Shown here one piece after another: positions 1-11,065 of a stretch of DNA of 64,000 nt. Each line of letters starts with the position of its first letter. Positions within the stretch are counted from its first letter, which is position 1. A model generated the notes under the pieces. That model was given only the letters and a program-made list of their open reading frames with translations. It ran no database searches and had not been told where the DNA came from. This stretch comes from Roseateles_B sp041906185 (lineage in GTDB: Bacteria; Pseudomonadota; Gammaproteobacteria; Burkholderiales; Burkholderiaceae_C): the NCBI GenBank assembly GCA_041906185.1, contig JAYRJQ010000018.1, forward strand, positions 1-64,000, given 5' to 3'. Made by a program: the position numbers and the translations under genes.

Positions 1-617
1 GACTGCGACTGGATCAGGCGCTCGGCGACGCGGGCGCGCAGGCGGCTCATCGGCACGCGCTGCTCGGGGCGGTCGCCCAGGTTCTGCGCGACGGGCGCGG
101 CCACGGCGGGCAGCGGCTTGGCGGCGGCCACGGGGGCAGCGACCGGTGCAGCCACGGCGGCGGGCTTGGCGCCGGCGGCCAGGGCGTCGCCCTTGGTCAC
201 GCGGCCGTCCTTGCCGGTGCCGGCGACGTCGGTGGCCTGCAGGCCCTTCTCGGCCAGGATCTTGGCGGCGGCGGGCATGGCCACGTCACCCTTGTTGGCG
301 GCGGCAGCGGGGGCTGCGGCGGCCGGCGCGGCGGCGGGCGCAGCGGCGGCCGGGGCGGCCACGGCACCGGCCTTGCCTTCGGTGTCGATGCGGGCGATGA
401 CTTCCTCGCTCACGACGGAAGCGCCACCGTCCTTCAGCGTCTCGGCCAGCACGCCGGCGCTGGGCGCGGGCACTTCCAGGACGACCTTGTCGGTCTCGAT
501 CTCGATCAGGATCTCGTCCACCGCGACGGCTTCGCCGGGCTTCTTCTTCCAGGAGATCAGGGTGCCTTCGGACACCGATTCGGACAGTTGGGGAACCTTG
601 ACTTCAACGATTGCCAT
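1..617 (-). CDS. sucB: Dihydrolipoamide succinyltransferase (E2o), N-terminal 205 residues, runs off the left edge
   Basis: E2 core of the cytosolic 2-oxoglutarate dehydrogenase complex, which transfers succinyl from lipoamide to CoA in the TCA cycle. Translation from the ATG at 617 begins MAIVEVKVPQLSESV, a lipoyl domain with the lipoylated lysine in ETDKVV (K44). An Ala/Pro-rich flexible linker follows (about 78-115), then a peripheral subunit-binding domain (MPAAAKILAEKGL..GKDGRVTKGD), and the sequence breaks off at MSRLRARVAERL, the start of the catalytic domain. The gene lies 108 bases downstream of sucA on the same strand, so the two are probably co-transcribed. The catalytic His/Asp residues are outside the window. 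Confidence 0.95.
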   Translation of the reverse strand, partial: MAIVEVKVPQLSESVSEGTLISWKKKPGEAVAVDEILIEIETDKVVLEVPAPSAGVLAETLKDGGASVVSEEVIARIDTEGKAGAVAAPAAAAPAAAPAAAAPAAAANKGDVAMPAAAKILAEKGLQATDVAGTGKDGRVTKGDALAAGAKPAAVAAPVAAPVAAAKPLPAVAAPVAQNLGDRPEQRVPMSRLRARVAERLIQSQ

Positions 618-655
618 GATGATTCTTTCTGCTTGTTGCTGCGTCGCCGCCTAAC

Positions 656-695
656 CCGGCTGTTGCGCACCCCACATCGGGGCACGAACAGCCGG
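656..695. other. Hairpin between sucA and sucB
   Basis: CCGGCTGTT at 656-664 pairs with AACAGCCGG at 687-695, and the enclosed bases can extend the stem (CACCCC/GGGGCA). No T-run follows, so this does not look like a terminator. It could be a processing or stability element that sets the sucA:sucB ratio, but that role is inference. Confidence 0.5.
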
Positions 696-725
696 CGTCA
701 GCGCGGCACATAGCGCCGCAATGAC

Positions 726-3581
<2,856 letters not shown>

Positions 3582-3766
3582 TTCGCTCACCTCTTGCCTC
3601 GGTTTCCGAAGCTGTTGGCTGGTTGGACAACCTTCCGCGACACGGCTTGACCGGTTGGCGGATTGCGACCCGCCTTTGCTGTTGCCAGAAAAGGGGACGG
3701 GAAGGACCTGAGGATCCGCCTAGGCCCACCGGGCAATTGGCACAAATCCTCATCACAGGGAACCGG

Positions 3767-3795
3767 ACTGTAACACCCTTGCCATCTGCCACCAA
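3767..3795 (-). promoter_or_regulatory. Candidate sigma-70 promoter for sucAB
   Basis: Read on the minus strand: TTGGTG (3790-3795), a 17-base spacer and TACAGT (3767-3772). It leaves a leader of about 175 bases before sucA. The 3591-4010 interval (420 bases) contains no gene. It holds this promoter, a dispersed repeat at 3859 and a rightward promoter candidate at 3917. No operator was recognised. Confidence 0.45.
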
Positions 3796-3858
3796 TGCGC
3801 CTGTCGCATTGATCTTCGGCAACTTGTGCGCAGTCCTGAGGCTTTTGCACGACCCGCC

Positions 3859-3875
3859 GGGGGTCAGCTCTTGCC
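3859..3875 (+). repeat. Short dispersed repeat GGGGGTCAGCTCTTGCC
   Basis: A 17-base sequence identical to 44255-44271 and closely related to copies at 9054-9069 and 55231-55245. It lies in the sucA/oxygenase intergenic region. Function unknown. Confidence 0.6.
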
Positions 3876-3916
3876 CTTTCGCAGGCCGTCTTGCAGGTCC
3901 GCAAGGGGCCAAACGT

Positions 3917-3945
3917 TTGCGAATTCAGGGGCCATCGCCTAGACT
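3917..3945 (+). promoter_or_regulatory. Candidate sigma-70 promoter for the 2OG oxygenase
   Basis: TTGCGA (3917-3922), a 17-base spacer and TAGACT (3940-3945) on the plus strand. It lies 65 bases before the oxygenase start and is divergent from the sucA promoter. Both hexamers are imperfect. Confidence 0.4.
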
Positions 3946-4010
3946 TCCCGCGCGCGCCACGGCCCCGCGATTGAATGGCCGGGCGACGGGAAGAGAAAAG
4001 GACCTCCCCC

Positions 4011-4853
4011 ATGCAAGTCAGCGTCGTTGACTACCGCGCCCCGGATGCCGCCGAGCGCTTCACCCGTTCCCTCCATGAAACCGGCTTCGGCGTCCTGGTG
4101 AACCACCCGATCCCCCAGCCGCTGGTCGAGAAGATCTACGGCGACTGGCTGGGCTTCTTCAATGGGGACGAGAAATCGGCCTATGCCTTCTCCAAGGAGA
4201 CGCAGGACGGCTGGTTCTCCACCGAGATCTCCGAGACGGCCAAGGGCTTCACCCAGAAGGACATCAAGGAGTACTTCCACATCTACCCCTGGGGCCGCAT
4301 CCCGCCGAGCCTCAAGGACGATGCGATGCAGTACTACGGCCTGGCCAACGGCCTCGCCGCCGAGCTGCTGTCGTGGGTCGAGAAGCACACCCCGGCCGAC
4401 ATCGCGAAGAACTACCGCGAGCCGCTCTCGAACATGATCAAGGACAGCCGCCAGACGCTGCTGCGCGTGCTGCGCTACCCGCCGCTGACGGGCCAGGAGC
4501 CGGCCGGCTCGCTGCGCGCGGCCCCGCATGGCGACATCAACCTGCTGACCATCCTGCCCGCGGCCAACGAGCCGGGCCTGCAGGTCCAGGCCAAGGACGG
4601 CAGCTGGGTGGACGTGCCCTGCGACTTCGGCATGCTGATCATCAACATCGGCGACATGCTGCAGGAAGCCTCGCAGGGCTACTACCCCTCGACCATCCAC
4701 CGCGTCGTGAACCCGACCGGTGAGGGCGCGAAGAAGAGCCGCATCTCCCTGCCCCTCTTCCTGCACCCGCGCAACGAGGTGGTGCTGAGCGACCGCTACA
4801 CGGCGCACAGCTATCTGGACGAGCGCCTGCGCGAGCTGGGCGTGAAGGGCTGA
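4011..4853 (+). CDS. 2-oxoglutarate/Fe(II)-dependent oxygenase, isopenicillin-N-synthase-like
   Basis: Non-heme iron dioxygenase of the isopenicillin N synthase / flavanone hydroxylase type; substrate unknown. It is 280 aa. The metal triad is visible as H173-x-D175 (APHGDIN) and H230 (PSTIHRV), with R244-x-S246 (RIS) for the 2-oxoglutarate carboxylate. The N-terminal DIOX_N region includes FGVLVNHPI. The frame opens at 3975, but AAAGGA stands 8 bases before the ATG at 4011, which was chosen. It is a monocistronic gene with its own terminator, divergent from sucA. Its proximity to 2-oxoglutarate dehydrogenase is suggestive only. Confidence 0.88.
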   Translation: MQVSVVDYRAPDAAERFTRSLHETGFGVLVNHPIPQPLVEKIYGDWLGFFNGDEKSAYAFSKETQDGWFSTEISETAKGFTQKDIKEYFHIYPWGRIPPSLKDDAMQYYGLANGLAAELLSWVEKHTPADIAKNYREPLSNMIKDSRQTLLRVLRYPPLTGQEPAGSLRAAPHGDINLLTILPAANEPGLQVQAKDGSWVDVPCDFGMLIINIGDMLQEASQGYYPSTIHRVVNPTGEGAKKSRISLPLFLHPRNEVVLSDRYTAHSYLDERLRELGVKG

Positions 4854-4882
4854 AGCGGCCCGGACCACGGCCACTTCCACCC

Positions 4883-4905
4883 GGGCGCCTCGTGCGCCCT
4901 TTTTC
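4883..4905 (+). terminator. Intrinsic terminator after the 2OG oxygenase
   Basis: GGGCGC-CTCGT-GCGCCC followed by TTTTTC, 30 bases after the oxygenase stop. Confidence 0.75.
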
Positions 4906-4919
4906 ATGTCCGGCCGTCG

Positions 4920-7607
4920 CTAGCGGTCCTCATCCACCCAGCGGAGCCAGGCGGGATCGCTCGCGGGTGAGACAGCCGGGTCCAGTGGCCAGTCGACCTG
5001 CGGCGCGTTCAGCGCACGGACGCAGCGCGGGCGCCAGTCCGCAGGCAAGACCTGACCCTCCCGCCACCACTGCCATGCGCCATTCAGGGAGCAGGCGGCC
5101 ACCGGCGCGGCGCGGCCACGCCAGTGCGGATCGCCGGCACGCTCCTGCGCCAGCCCTTGCAAGCCAGCCTGCAACCGCGCTTGCGCCGCCTGCACCAGGG
5201 CCTCGCCCGACAGGGTCCGGCTGTCGGCCGAGAGCCCCCAGCATTGCCAGGGTCCGGCGACGAAGGTCGGGGCGGACACGAAGCTCAACGCCTCCTCCCC
5301 CTCCCCCGCCGCGCGGCGCAGGGCCCGCTGCAGCGCAGGGCGCCACGCCCTCGACTGCCAGAACCGATCGAGCTGTGCCGCCTCGCAGCGCTGGAGCAAG
5401 GCGCTGTGCTCGAGCCGCGGCGGCACGGAGACCCGGTGCAGGGCCGCTGCCGGCAAGGCCCGCGCGGTCGGCCCGCTGCCGGCCGGGCAAGGCGCCGTCG
5501 CGGCACCCGGCGCATCGGTCAGGAAGCGGCGCAGCCGGGACGGGTCCAAGGCGATCTCGAGGCCCAGCGCGGAGGGTGCCTCGCGCAGTGATGCCAGCGC
5601 CGCCAGCGTGGGCCCGGGATCGAAGGTCGGCACTCCCAGGTCCTCGCGCATGGCCAGCGCCAGATGGTCGTAGGTCTGCCCACCGGGCCAGGACGACAGC
5701 TGGTCGCTCACCGCCGCGATCACCGAGCGGCCGGCGGCCTCCCCGGATGCCGTCAACGCACCCAGCCACGCCTCCAAGGCCGCCTCCTGACCTTCGCGCC
5801 GCCCCGTCAATGCCAGTAGCAGTGCCTGCCCCTGGAGGCTCCACGCCGGCCGGGTACCCTCCCGGGCTGCATAGCGCTGCAGGGGCGCAAGATGCTGAAG
5901 GGCCTGCTCGGCGCGCAGGAGCAGCGTCGCCACCGTCTCGGGCGGCAGCCCCTGCAGCTCGATGGCCGCGGCAGCAAGCCCCTCCCAGGGCTGCGCCGGA
6001 TCCGCCGACACGCGGCAGGTCTGGCCAGCCGGAGGGGTTTGCCTTGATCCCGACACGGGCGGCGCGGGCACGGCTGCGGTCCCCGTCGGGCGGGCCGGTG
6101 CGGCCGGCCTGTCCTCCCAGACTTCCCAGTCCGGCTCGCCGGCCTCTGCCAGCGCCGCGGCCCGCGCCCGACGGTCCGCGGGCGCGGCGGGCGCCAGCCA
6201 GGCGATGGCATCCTGCCGGTTCACCGCAGCCCCCAAGGCGGCCGCAGGCCAGGGGCCGTCGAGGCGCTCGCAGGCCGAGAACACGCGCGGACCCGAGCAG
6301 CGAGCCAGCGCGTGGGCCAGCTCGAAGCCCGCAAATGCGCGCTGGGCTGGCAGCCGCTGCGCCGTGGCCAGGAGCCGCTGCTGCCGCCAGGCCGCCCGCG
6401 CGGCCGGCCCTGGCGCCGTCCCTGCAGCCCAGGCCGCCACGACTTCCCACAGCCGCGCCTGCAGGGCCGGCAGCCGGTCCTGCCCCGCCGCGGTCAGCGA
6501 CAGGCTGATCAGCAGGCGATCGCGCTCACCGTAGTAGCCGGGCCGGGCGTCTGCTTGGACCTGCGTGACCAGGCCCTCCGCCTTGAGCACAGTGACCAAG
6601 CTGCCGGGCGCATCGGACGTCACCTGTTCAGCCAGGGCGTACAGCCGGTCCGCATGGGCCCCGAGGGCCGGCGTCCACAGCCACCACAGGACGCGCTCGC
6701 CCCCATCCGCAGGCTGGCGCAGCAAGCGCCCTGCTGCAGCCGCCGCCCAGACCGGACCGGCGGGTTGCGGCGGCGTGGCCCCCTCGCCCGCGGCGGCCGC
6801 AGACGGCGAGCGCAAGGGCCCGAGCGCCTCCGGCCCCAGCTGCAGCCAGGCGCGCAGCGTCGGCAGCGGCACCGGCGCCATCAGCACCACGCTCATCTGC
6901 GACTCGTCATGCTCCCGGCGGCTGAGGGCCGACGCCGCCTGCGCAATCGCCGGGGAGGCCTCCAGCGGCAGGCTCTGCCGATGGCCGGAGCGGAACCGGC
7001 TCACCGGGTGGTGGCGCGTCGCCGCCAGGCTCTCCAGCTGCTCCAGGATCTGGCCGTCCTGACCGCGGAAGCGCTGCCATTCGCCGTCGATCACACGGAT
7101 CTGCTGCTGCACGCCTGCCAGGCTGTAGTCACGCGAAGCGAGCGCGGCGCGCATCCGCTGCCACAGGGCCGGCGCCTGGCGCACCTCCACGGCGGCAAAG
7201 TACAGCGTGTCGCGGTCGCGGGTCTTGAACCAGTGTTCCCCCTGGAACTGCTGCTGGATCCAGGGCACCAGGGCCGGCTCGCCCGGAGCGACCGGATCGA
7301 AGGCCACCAGGTGCTCGCGCAAATGCGCCAGCCCCGGGAACGCCTCGCCCTCGTCGTAGCTGCCGTAGGGCACATGCACCGTCAGCTCGGCGCGCTCCAG
7401 CGCTGGATCGCTGATCAGCAGGACCCGCATCCCGGCCGGTGTCTGGCGCTGCTCATGCTCGATGCGATGGCCGCCATGCCATCGCCAGGAGCCGGCCTCG
7501 GCCACGAGGCTCAGCGCCGACAGGCCCAGCAGCAGCGCCAGGCTCCGCAGTCCATGGAGGCAGCGCTGCACTCGCTGCCTGATTCCCCAACACGATTCGA
7601 GCGTCAT
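4920..7607 (-). CDS. Exported M16 family (pitrilysin-type) metallopeptidase
   Basis: Predicted periplasmic or envelope zinc peptidase, 895 aa. A hydrophobic segment at about 20-37 ending in AEA looks like a Sec signal peptide. The inverted zinc motif is intact: H95-L-R-E98-H99 (GLAHLREHL). A glutamate at E176 (VIDGEW) follows 81 residues after the first histidine, the same spacing as the H88/E169 zinc ligands of E. coli pitrilysin. The rest has the length of a duplicated M16 protein but poor recognisable similarity, with Ala/Pro-rich stretches around 260-290 and 515-545. Related families include PqqF; no pqq genes are present. It is a single gene, convergent with the oxygenase. Substrate unknown. 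Confidence 0.82.
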   Translation of the reverse strand: MTLESCWGIRQRVQRCLHGLRSLALLLGLSALSLVAEAGSWRWHGGHRIEHEQRQTPAGMRVLLISDPALERAELTVHVPYGSYDEGEAFPGLAHLREHLVAFDPVAPGEPALVPWIQQQFQGEHWFKTRDRDTLYFAAVEVRQAPALWQRMRAALASRDYSLAGVQQQIRVIDGEWQRFRGQDGQILEQLESLAATRHHPVSRFRSGHRQSLPLEASPAIAQAASALSRREHDESQMSVVLMAPVPLPTLRAWLQLGPEALGPLRSPSAAAAGEGATPPQPAGPVWAAAAAGRLLRQPADGGERVLWWLWTPALGAHADRLYALAEQVTSDAPGSLVTVLKAEGLVTQVQADARPGYYGERDRLLISLSLTAAGQDRLPALQARLWEVVAAWAAGTAPGPAARAAWRQQRLLATAQRLPAQRAFAGFELAHALARCSGPRVFSACERLDGPWPAAALGAAVNRQDAIAWLAPAAPADRRARAAALAEAGEPDWEVWEDRPAAPARPTGTAAVPAPPVSGSRQTPPAGQTCRVSADPAQPWEGLAAAAIELQGLPPETVATLLLRAEQALQHLAPLQRYAAREGTRPAWSLQGQALLLALTGRREGQEAALEAWLGALTASGEAAGRSVIAAVSDQLSSWPGGQTYDHLALAMREDLGVPTFDPGPTLAALASLREAPSALGLEIALDPSRLRRFLTDAPGAATAPCPAGSGPTARALPAAALHRVSVPPRLEHSALLQRCEAAQLDRFWQSRAWRPALQRALRRAAGEGEEALSFVSAPTFVAGPWQCWGLSADSRTLSGEALVQAAQARLQAGLQGLAQERAGDPHWRGRAAPVAACSLNGAWQWWREGQVLPADWRPRCVRALNAPQVDWPLDPAVSPASDPAWLRWVDEDR

Positions 7608-7735
7608 CCGTCCCCTCGATCAGCGTGGCGAGCCCCGAAAGGCGCTGCCGCTGCCATGTCGACAAAGACGCGCACTGTAGCCGTCAGCGCCCGGGCGGCG
7701 CGTCGGGACAAGCGAGCACAGTGCAAGAATCGGGC

Positions 7736-8029
7736 ATGAGCGCCGCTCGCATCATCGAGATCCACCCCGACGCACCGTCCAAGCCGGCGGTCGGCCAGCC
7801 CTGCAACGGCTGCGGCGTCTGCTGCCTCGCCGAGCCCTGCCCGCTGGGCATGCTGCTCAGCCGGCGCGTGCGCGGCGCCTGCGTCGCGCTGCGCTGGGAA
7901 GGCCGGCGCTATGTATGCGGGGCCTTGGGCGCGAATCCCGGCGGCCTGCGCGGCTGGCTGGTGCGCCGCTGGATCGGCGCGGGCCAGGGCTGCGACTGCT
8001 CGCTGGAGCCCCAGCCGCCCGAAGGCTGA
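7736..8029 (+). CDS. Small YkgJ-like cysteine-cluster protein
   Basis: A 97-aa protein with CNGCGVCC (CxxCxxCC) near residue 23, then further cysteines in AEPCPLG, GACVAL, YVCGAL and GCDCS. This pattern is typical of the putative Zn/Fe-chelating YkgJ/Fli1-type cluster family. The frame is open further upstream, but the ATG at 7736 is the start that gives a compact protein. It is divergent from the M16 gene and ends one base before the stop of the convergent nitronate monooxygenase gene. The biological role is not known; metal binding is inferred from the cysteines. Confidence 0.75.
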   Translation: MSAARIIEIHPDAPSKPAVGQPCNGCGVCCLAEPCPLGMLLSRRVRGACVALRWEGRRYVCGALGANPGGLRGWLVRRWIGAGQGCDCSLEPQPPEG

Positions 8030-8983
8030 TCAGCCCAGCGCGAGGCGGGCGCGCACTGCCAGGTACTCGCGCTCCAGGCGATCCACCAGCTGTGCCGCCG
8101 GCACCACCTCGCGGATGGCGCCGATGCCCTGGCCGCAGCCCCAGATGTCCTTCCAGGCCTTCTTGGAGTCACCGCCGAAGTTCATGGCGCTCGGGTCGGA
8201 TTCCGGCAGGTTCTCGGGGTCCATGCCGGCCGCCAGGATGGAGCCGCGCAGGTAGTTGCCGTGCACGCCGGTGAAGAGATTGCTGTAGACGATGTCGTCG
8301 CTGTTGCTGGCGACGATCATCTGCTTGTAGCCCTCGGCGGCACGGGCCTCCTCGGTGGCGATGAAGGCCGAGCCCATGTAGGCGAAATCCGCGCCCATGG
8401 CCTGCGCGGCCAGGACGGCATCGCCCGTGGCCATCGAGCCCGACAGCGCCAGCGGGCCGTCGAACCACTCACGGATCTCCTGGATCAGCGCGAACGGGCT
8501 CTTGGTGCCGGCGTGGCCGCCCGCGCCCGCGGCCACGGCGATGAGGCCGTCGGCGCCCTTCTCGATGGCCTTGTGGGCGAACTTGTTGTTGATGATGTCG
8601 TGCATCACCAGGCCGCCCCAGGCGTGCACGGCCTGGTTGACGTCCTCGCGGGCGCCCAGGGACGTGATGACCAGCGGCACCTTGAACTTCTCGCACACGG
8701 CCATGTCGTGCTCGAGGCGGTCATTGCTCTTGTGCACGATCTGGTTGATGGCGAACGGGGCCGCCGGGCGGTCCGGATGCGCGCGGTCGTGCGCGGCCAG
8801 GGCCTCGGTGATCTCGGCGAGCCAGTCCTCCAGCTGCGCGGCGGGGCGGGCATTGAGCGCCGGCATGGAGCCCACGACGCCCGAGGTGCACTGGGCAATC
8901 ACGAGCTTCGGGTTGCTGATGATGAACAGCGGCGAGCCGATGACGGGCAGGCGCAGACGCTTCAACAGGGCAGGCACGGTCAT
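8030..8983 (-). CDS. Nitronate monooxygenase (2-nitropropane dioxygenase family)
   Basis: FMN-dependent TIM-barrel enzyme, 317 aa, that oxidises alkyl nitronates; some members are enoyl reductases or have other flavin roles. Visible family features: N-terminal RLRLPVIGSPLFIISNPKLVIA, AVAAGAGGHAG (phosphate/flavin loop), SGSMATGDAVLAAQAMGADFAYMGSAFIATEEA and a C-terminal GQGIGAI. It lies downstream of an acyl-CoA dehydrogenase on the same strand, separated by a strong inverted repeat, so co-transcription is uncertain. In Burkholderiales such genes often sit among fatty-acid oxidation genes, so detoxification of propionate-3-nitronate-like compounds is possible but not shown. Confidence 0.9.
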   Translation of the reverse strand: MTVPALLKRLRLPVIGSPLFIISNPKLVIAQCTSGVVGSMPALNARPAAQLEDWLAEITEALAAHDRAHPDRPAAPFAINQIVHKSNDRLEHDMAVCEKFKVPLVITSLGAREDVNQAVHAWGGLVMHDIINNKFAHKAIEKGADGLIAVAAGAGGHAGTKSPFALIQEIREWFDGPLALSGSMATGDAVLAAQAMGADFAYMGSAFIATEEARAAEGYKQMIVASNSDDIVYSNLFTGVHGNYLRGSILAAGMDPENLPESDPSAMNFGGDSKKAWKDIWGCGQGIGAIREVVPAAQLVDRLEREYLAVRARLALG

Positions 8984-9026
8984 TCCAAATCCTTCCGGAA
9001 AGACGGATCAACGAGAGGGAAATTGA

Positions 9027-9072
9027 GCCGGCAAGACCTGGCACCCACGGTGCGGGGTCAGGTCTTGCCGGC
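9027..9072. repeat. Perfect 14-bp inverted repeat built from the dispersed GGGTCAGGTCTTGCC element
   Basis: Left arm GCCGGCAAGACCTG (9027-9040) and right arm CAGGTCTTGCCGGC (9059-9072) flank an inner hairpin GCACC-CAC-GGTGC. It lies between the acyl-CoA dehydrogenase stop and the nitronate monooxygenase start. The right side contains the dispersed repeat also found at 3859, 44255 and 55231. There is no T-tract, so it is more likely a REP-like or mRNA-stability element than a terminator. Confidence 0.75.
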
Positions 9073-9108
9073 GGGCGACGCCTCGATCAGAACTCGATGA
9101 GAACTCGA

Positions 9109-10902
9109 TCAGAAGGCATCCAGGGCCATGGCGGTGACGCTGTCGGCGCCCTCGACGATGGCATCGCGCTGCGCCAGCGCGCGCGGCAGGATGTGCTCGG
9201 CGTAGAAGCGCGCCGTGGCGATCTTGGCCTGCATGAAGGCCGCGTCCTCGCCGGCGGCGAGCTTGTCCTCGGCCACGATCAGCGCGCGGGCCAGCTGCCA
9301 GCCGGCGACCAGGTTGCCCGCCAGCATCAGGTAGGGCACCGAGCCGGCGAAGGCCGCGTTCGGGTTGCCCTTGCCGCTGCCGGCGATGAACTCGGCCGAC
9401 TCGACAAAGGCCTTGCGGGCCAAAGCCAGCTGCTTGCCCATGGCCTTGGCGGCGGCGCTGTCGCGCTTCGCCAGCATGGCTTCGGTGCCTTCGATCTGGC
9501 TGGCCACGGCCTTGGCCATCTGGGCGCCGTCGCGCAGGGTCTTGCGACCCACCAGGTCATTGGCCTGGATGGCCGTCGTGCCTTCGTAGATGGTCAGGAT
9601 CTTGGCGTCACGGTAGTACTGGGCCGCGCCGGTCTCCTCGATGAAGCCCATGCCGCCATGCACCTGCACGCCCAGCGAAGTCACCTCGAGGCTCATCTCG
9701 GTGCTGTAGCCCTTCACCAGCGGCACCATGAACTCGTAGAAGGCCTGGTTCTGCTTGCGGGTGTCGGCGTCGGGATGATGGTGCGCGGCGTCATAGGCGG
9801 CCGCGGCCACCAGGGCCATGGAACGGCAGCCCTCGGTCAGCGAGCGCATGGTCATGAGCATGCGGCGCACGTCCGGGTGATGGATGATGGCGGCGCTGCC
9901 GGCCACCGAGCCGTCCACCGGGCGCGACTGCACGCGGTCACGCGCGTACTGCACGGCCTTCTGGTAGGCGCGGTCGGCGATGGCGATGCCCTGCACGCCC
10001 ACACCGAAGCGAGCGGCGTTCATCATGATGAACATGTACTCGAGGCCGCGGTTCTCCTGGCCGATGAGATAGCCGATGGCACCGCCGTGGTCGCCGAACT
10101 GCAGCACGGCCGTCGGGCTGGCCTTGATGCCCATCTTGTGCTCGATGGACACGCAGTGGGCGTCGTTGCGCGCGCCCAGCGAGCCGTCGGCGTTGACCAG
10201 GAACTTCGGCACGAGGAACAGGCTGATGCCCTTCACGCCCTCCGGTGCGCCGGCCACGCGGGCCAGCACCAGATGGACGATGTTCTCGGCCATGTCGTGC
10301 TCACCGTAGGTGATGAAGATCTTGGTGCCGAAGATCTTGTACGTGCCGTCCGGCTGCGGTTCGGCGCGGGTGCGCACCAGGGCGAGGTCCGAACCGGCCT
10401 GCGGCTCGGTCAGGTTCATGGTGCCCGTCCAGCTGCCGTCGATCAGCTTGGGCAGGTAGACGGCCTTCTGCTCGTCGCTGCCCGCGGTCAGCAGCGCCTC
10501 GATGGCGCCGTCCGTCAGCAGCGGGCACAGCGCGAAGCTCATGTTGGCGCTGTTGATCATCTCGCCGCAGGCGGCGCCGATGGTCTTGGGCAGGCCCTGC
10601 CCGCCGAAGTCCGTCGGGTGCTGCAGACCCTGCCAGCCGCCCTCGGCGAACTGCTTGAAGGCCTCCTTGAAGCCCGGGGTCGTGAAGACCTGGCCGTCCT
10701 TCCAGTAGCTGGGGTTCTTGTCGCCTTCGAAGTTCAGCGGGGCGATCACGTCCTCGTTGAGCTTGGCGCACTCCTCCAGCACGGCCTGGGCGGTCTCGAC
10801 GCCGTAGTCGGCGAACTCCGGGATCGCTTCGGTCAGCTGCTGCAGGCCGGCGAGCTCCTGCATGGTGAAGATCATGTCCTTGACGGGGGCGCGGTAAGTC
10901 AT
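9109..10902 (-). CDS. Acyl-CoA dehydrogenase, long form with C-terminal extension
   Basis: FAD enzyme, 597 aa, that introduces the alpha-beta double bond in acyl-CoA and hands electrons to ETF. The order is an N-terminal extension (MTYRAPVKDMIFTMQELAGL), the ACAD N-domain (GGWQGLQHPTDFGGQGLP), the mid-domain (NLTEPQAGSDLALVRT, FGTKIFITYGEHDM) and the C-domain (GCRSMALVAAAAYDAA..VQVHGGMGFIEETGAAQYYRDAKILTIYEGTTAIQANDLVGRK). A roughly 120-residue C-terminal helical extension resembles the DmdC/FadE-like large ACADs. Substrate cannot be told from sequence. It lies downstream of etfBA on the same strand, which fits electron transfer to that ETF. Confidence 0.93.
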   Translation of the reverse strand: MTYRAPVKDMIFTMQELAGLQQLTEAIPEFADYGVETAQAVLEECAKLNEDVIAPLNFEGDKNPSYWKDGQVFTTPGFKEAFKQFAEGGWQGLQHPTDFGGQGLPKTIGAACGEMINSANMSFALCPLLTDGAIEALLTAGSDEQKAVYLPKLIDGSWTGTMNLTEPQAGSDLALVRTRAEPQPDGTYKIFGTKIFITYGEHDMAENIVHLVLARVAGAPEGVKGISLFLVPKFLVNADGSLGARNDAHCVSIEHKMGIKASPTAVLQFGDHGGAIGYLIGQENRGLEYMFIMMNAARFGVGVQGIAIADRAYQKAVQYARDRVQSRPVDGSVAGSAAIIHHPDVRRMLMTMRSLTEGCRSMALVAAAAYDAAHHHPDADTRKQNQAFYEFMVPLVKGYSTEMSLEVTSLGVQVHGGMGFIEETGAAQYYRDAKILTIYEGTTAIQANDLVGRKTLRDGAQMAKAVASQIEGTEAMLAKRDSAAAKAMGKQLALARKAFVESAEFIAGSGKGNPNAAFAGSVPYLMLAGNLVAGWQLARALIVAEDKLAAGEDAAFMQAKIATARFYAEHILPRALAQRDAIVEGADSVTAMALDAF

Positions 10903-10966
10903 CGTCTTGTCTCCAGATGGACGAAGGGCGCCGCAACCGTGAGTTCCGGCGCCCTGCTGATGTCAG

Positions 10967-11041
10967 CCCCCAGACCTGTCACTCTGTGCCAGGCCCCCCG
11001 AGGGGGCAAGGAAGCTTGGGGCGACCCTGCGCTTCCTTGAG
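10967..11041 (+). repeat. 75-bp dispersed palindromic repeat, copy A
   Basis: It contains CCCCCAGACCTG, then TGCCAGGCCCCCCGAGGGGGCA, then GGAAGC..TGGGGCG..GCGCTTCC. The same block occurs in opposite orientation at 55257-55330. Internal arms CCCCC/GGGGG and GGAAGC/GCTTCC can form two hairpins. It lies between etfA and the acyl-CoA dehydrogenase gene. This is a REP-like unit. It may act as a transcript end or stabiliser, but function is not shown. Confidence 0.75.
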
Positions 11042-11065
11042 AGGCTATTCACGAGTGGATGCGGC

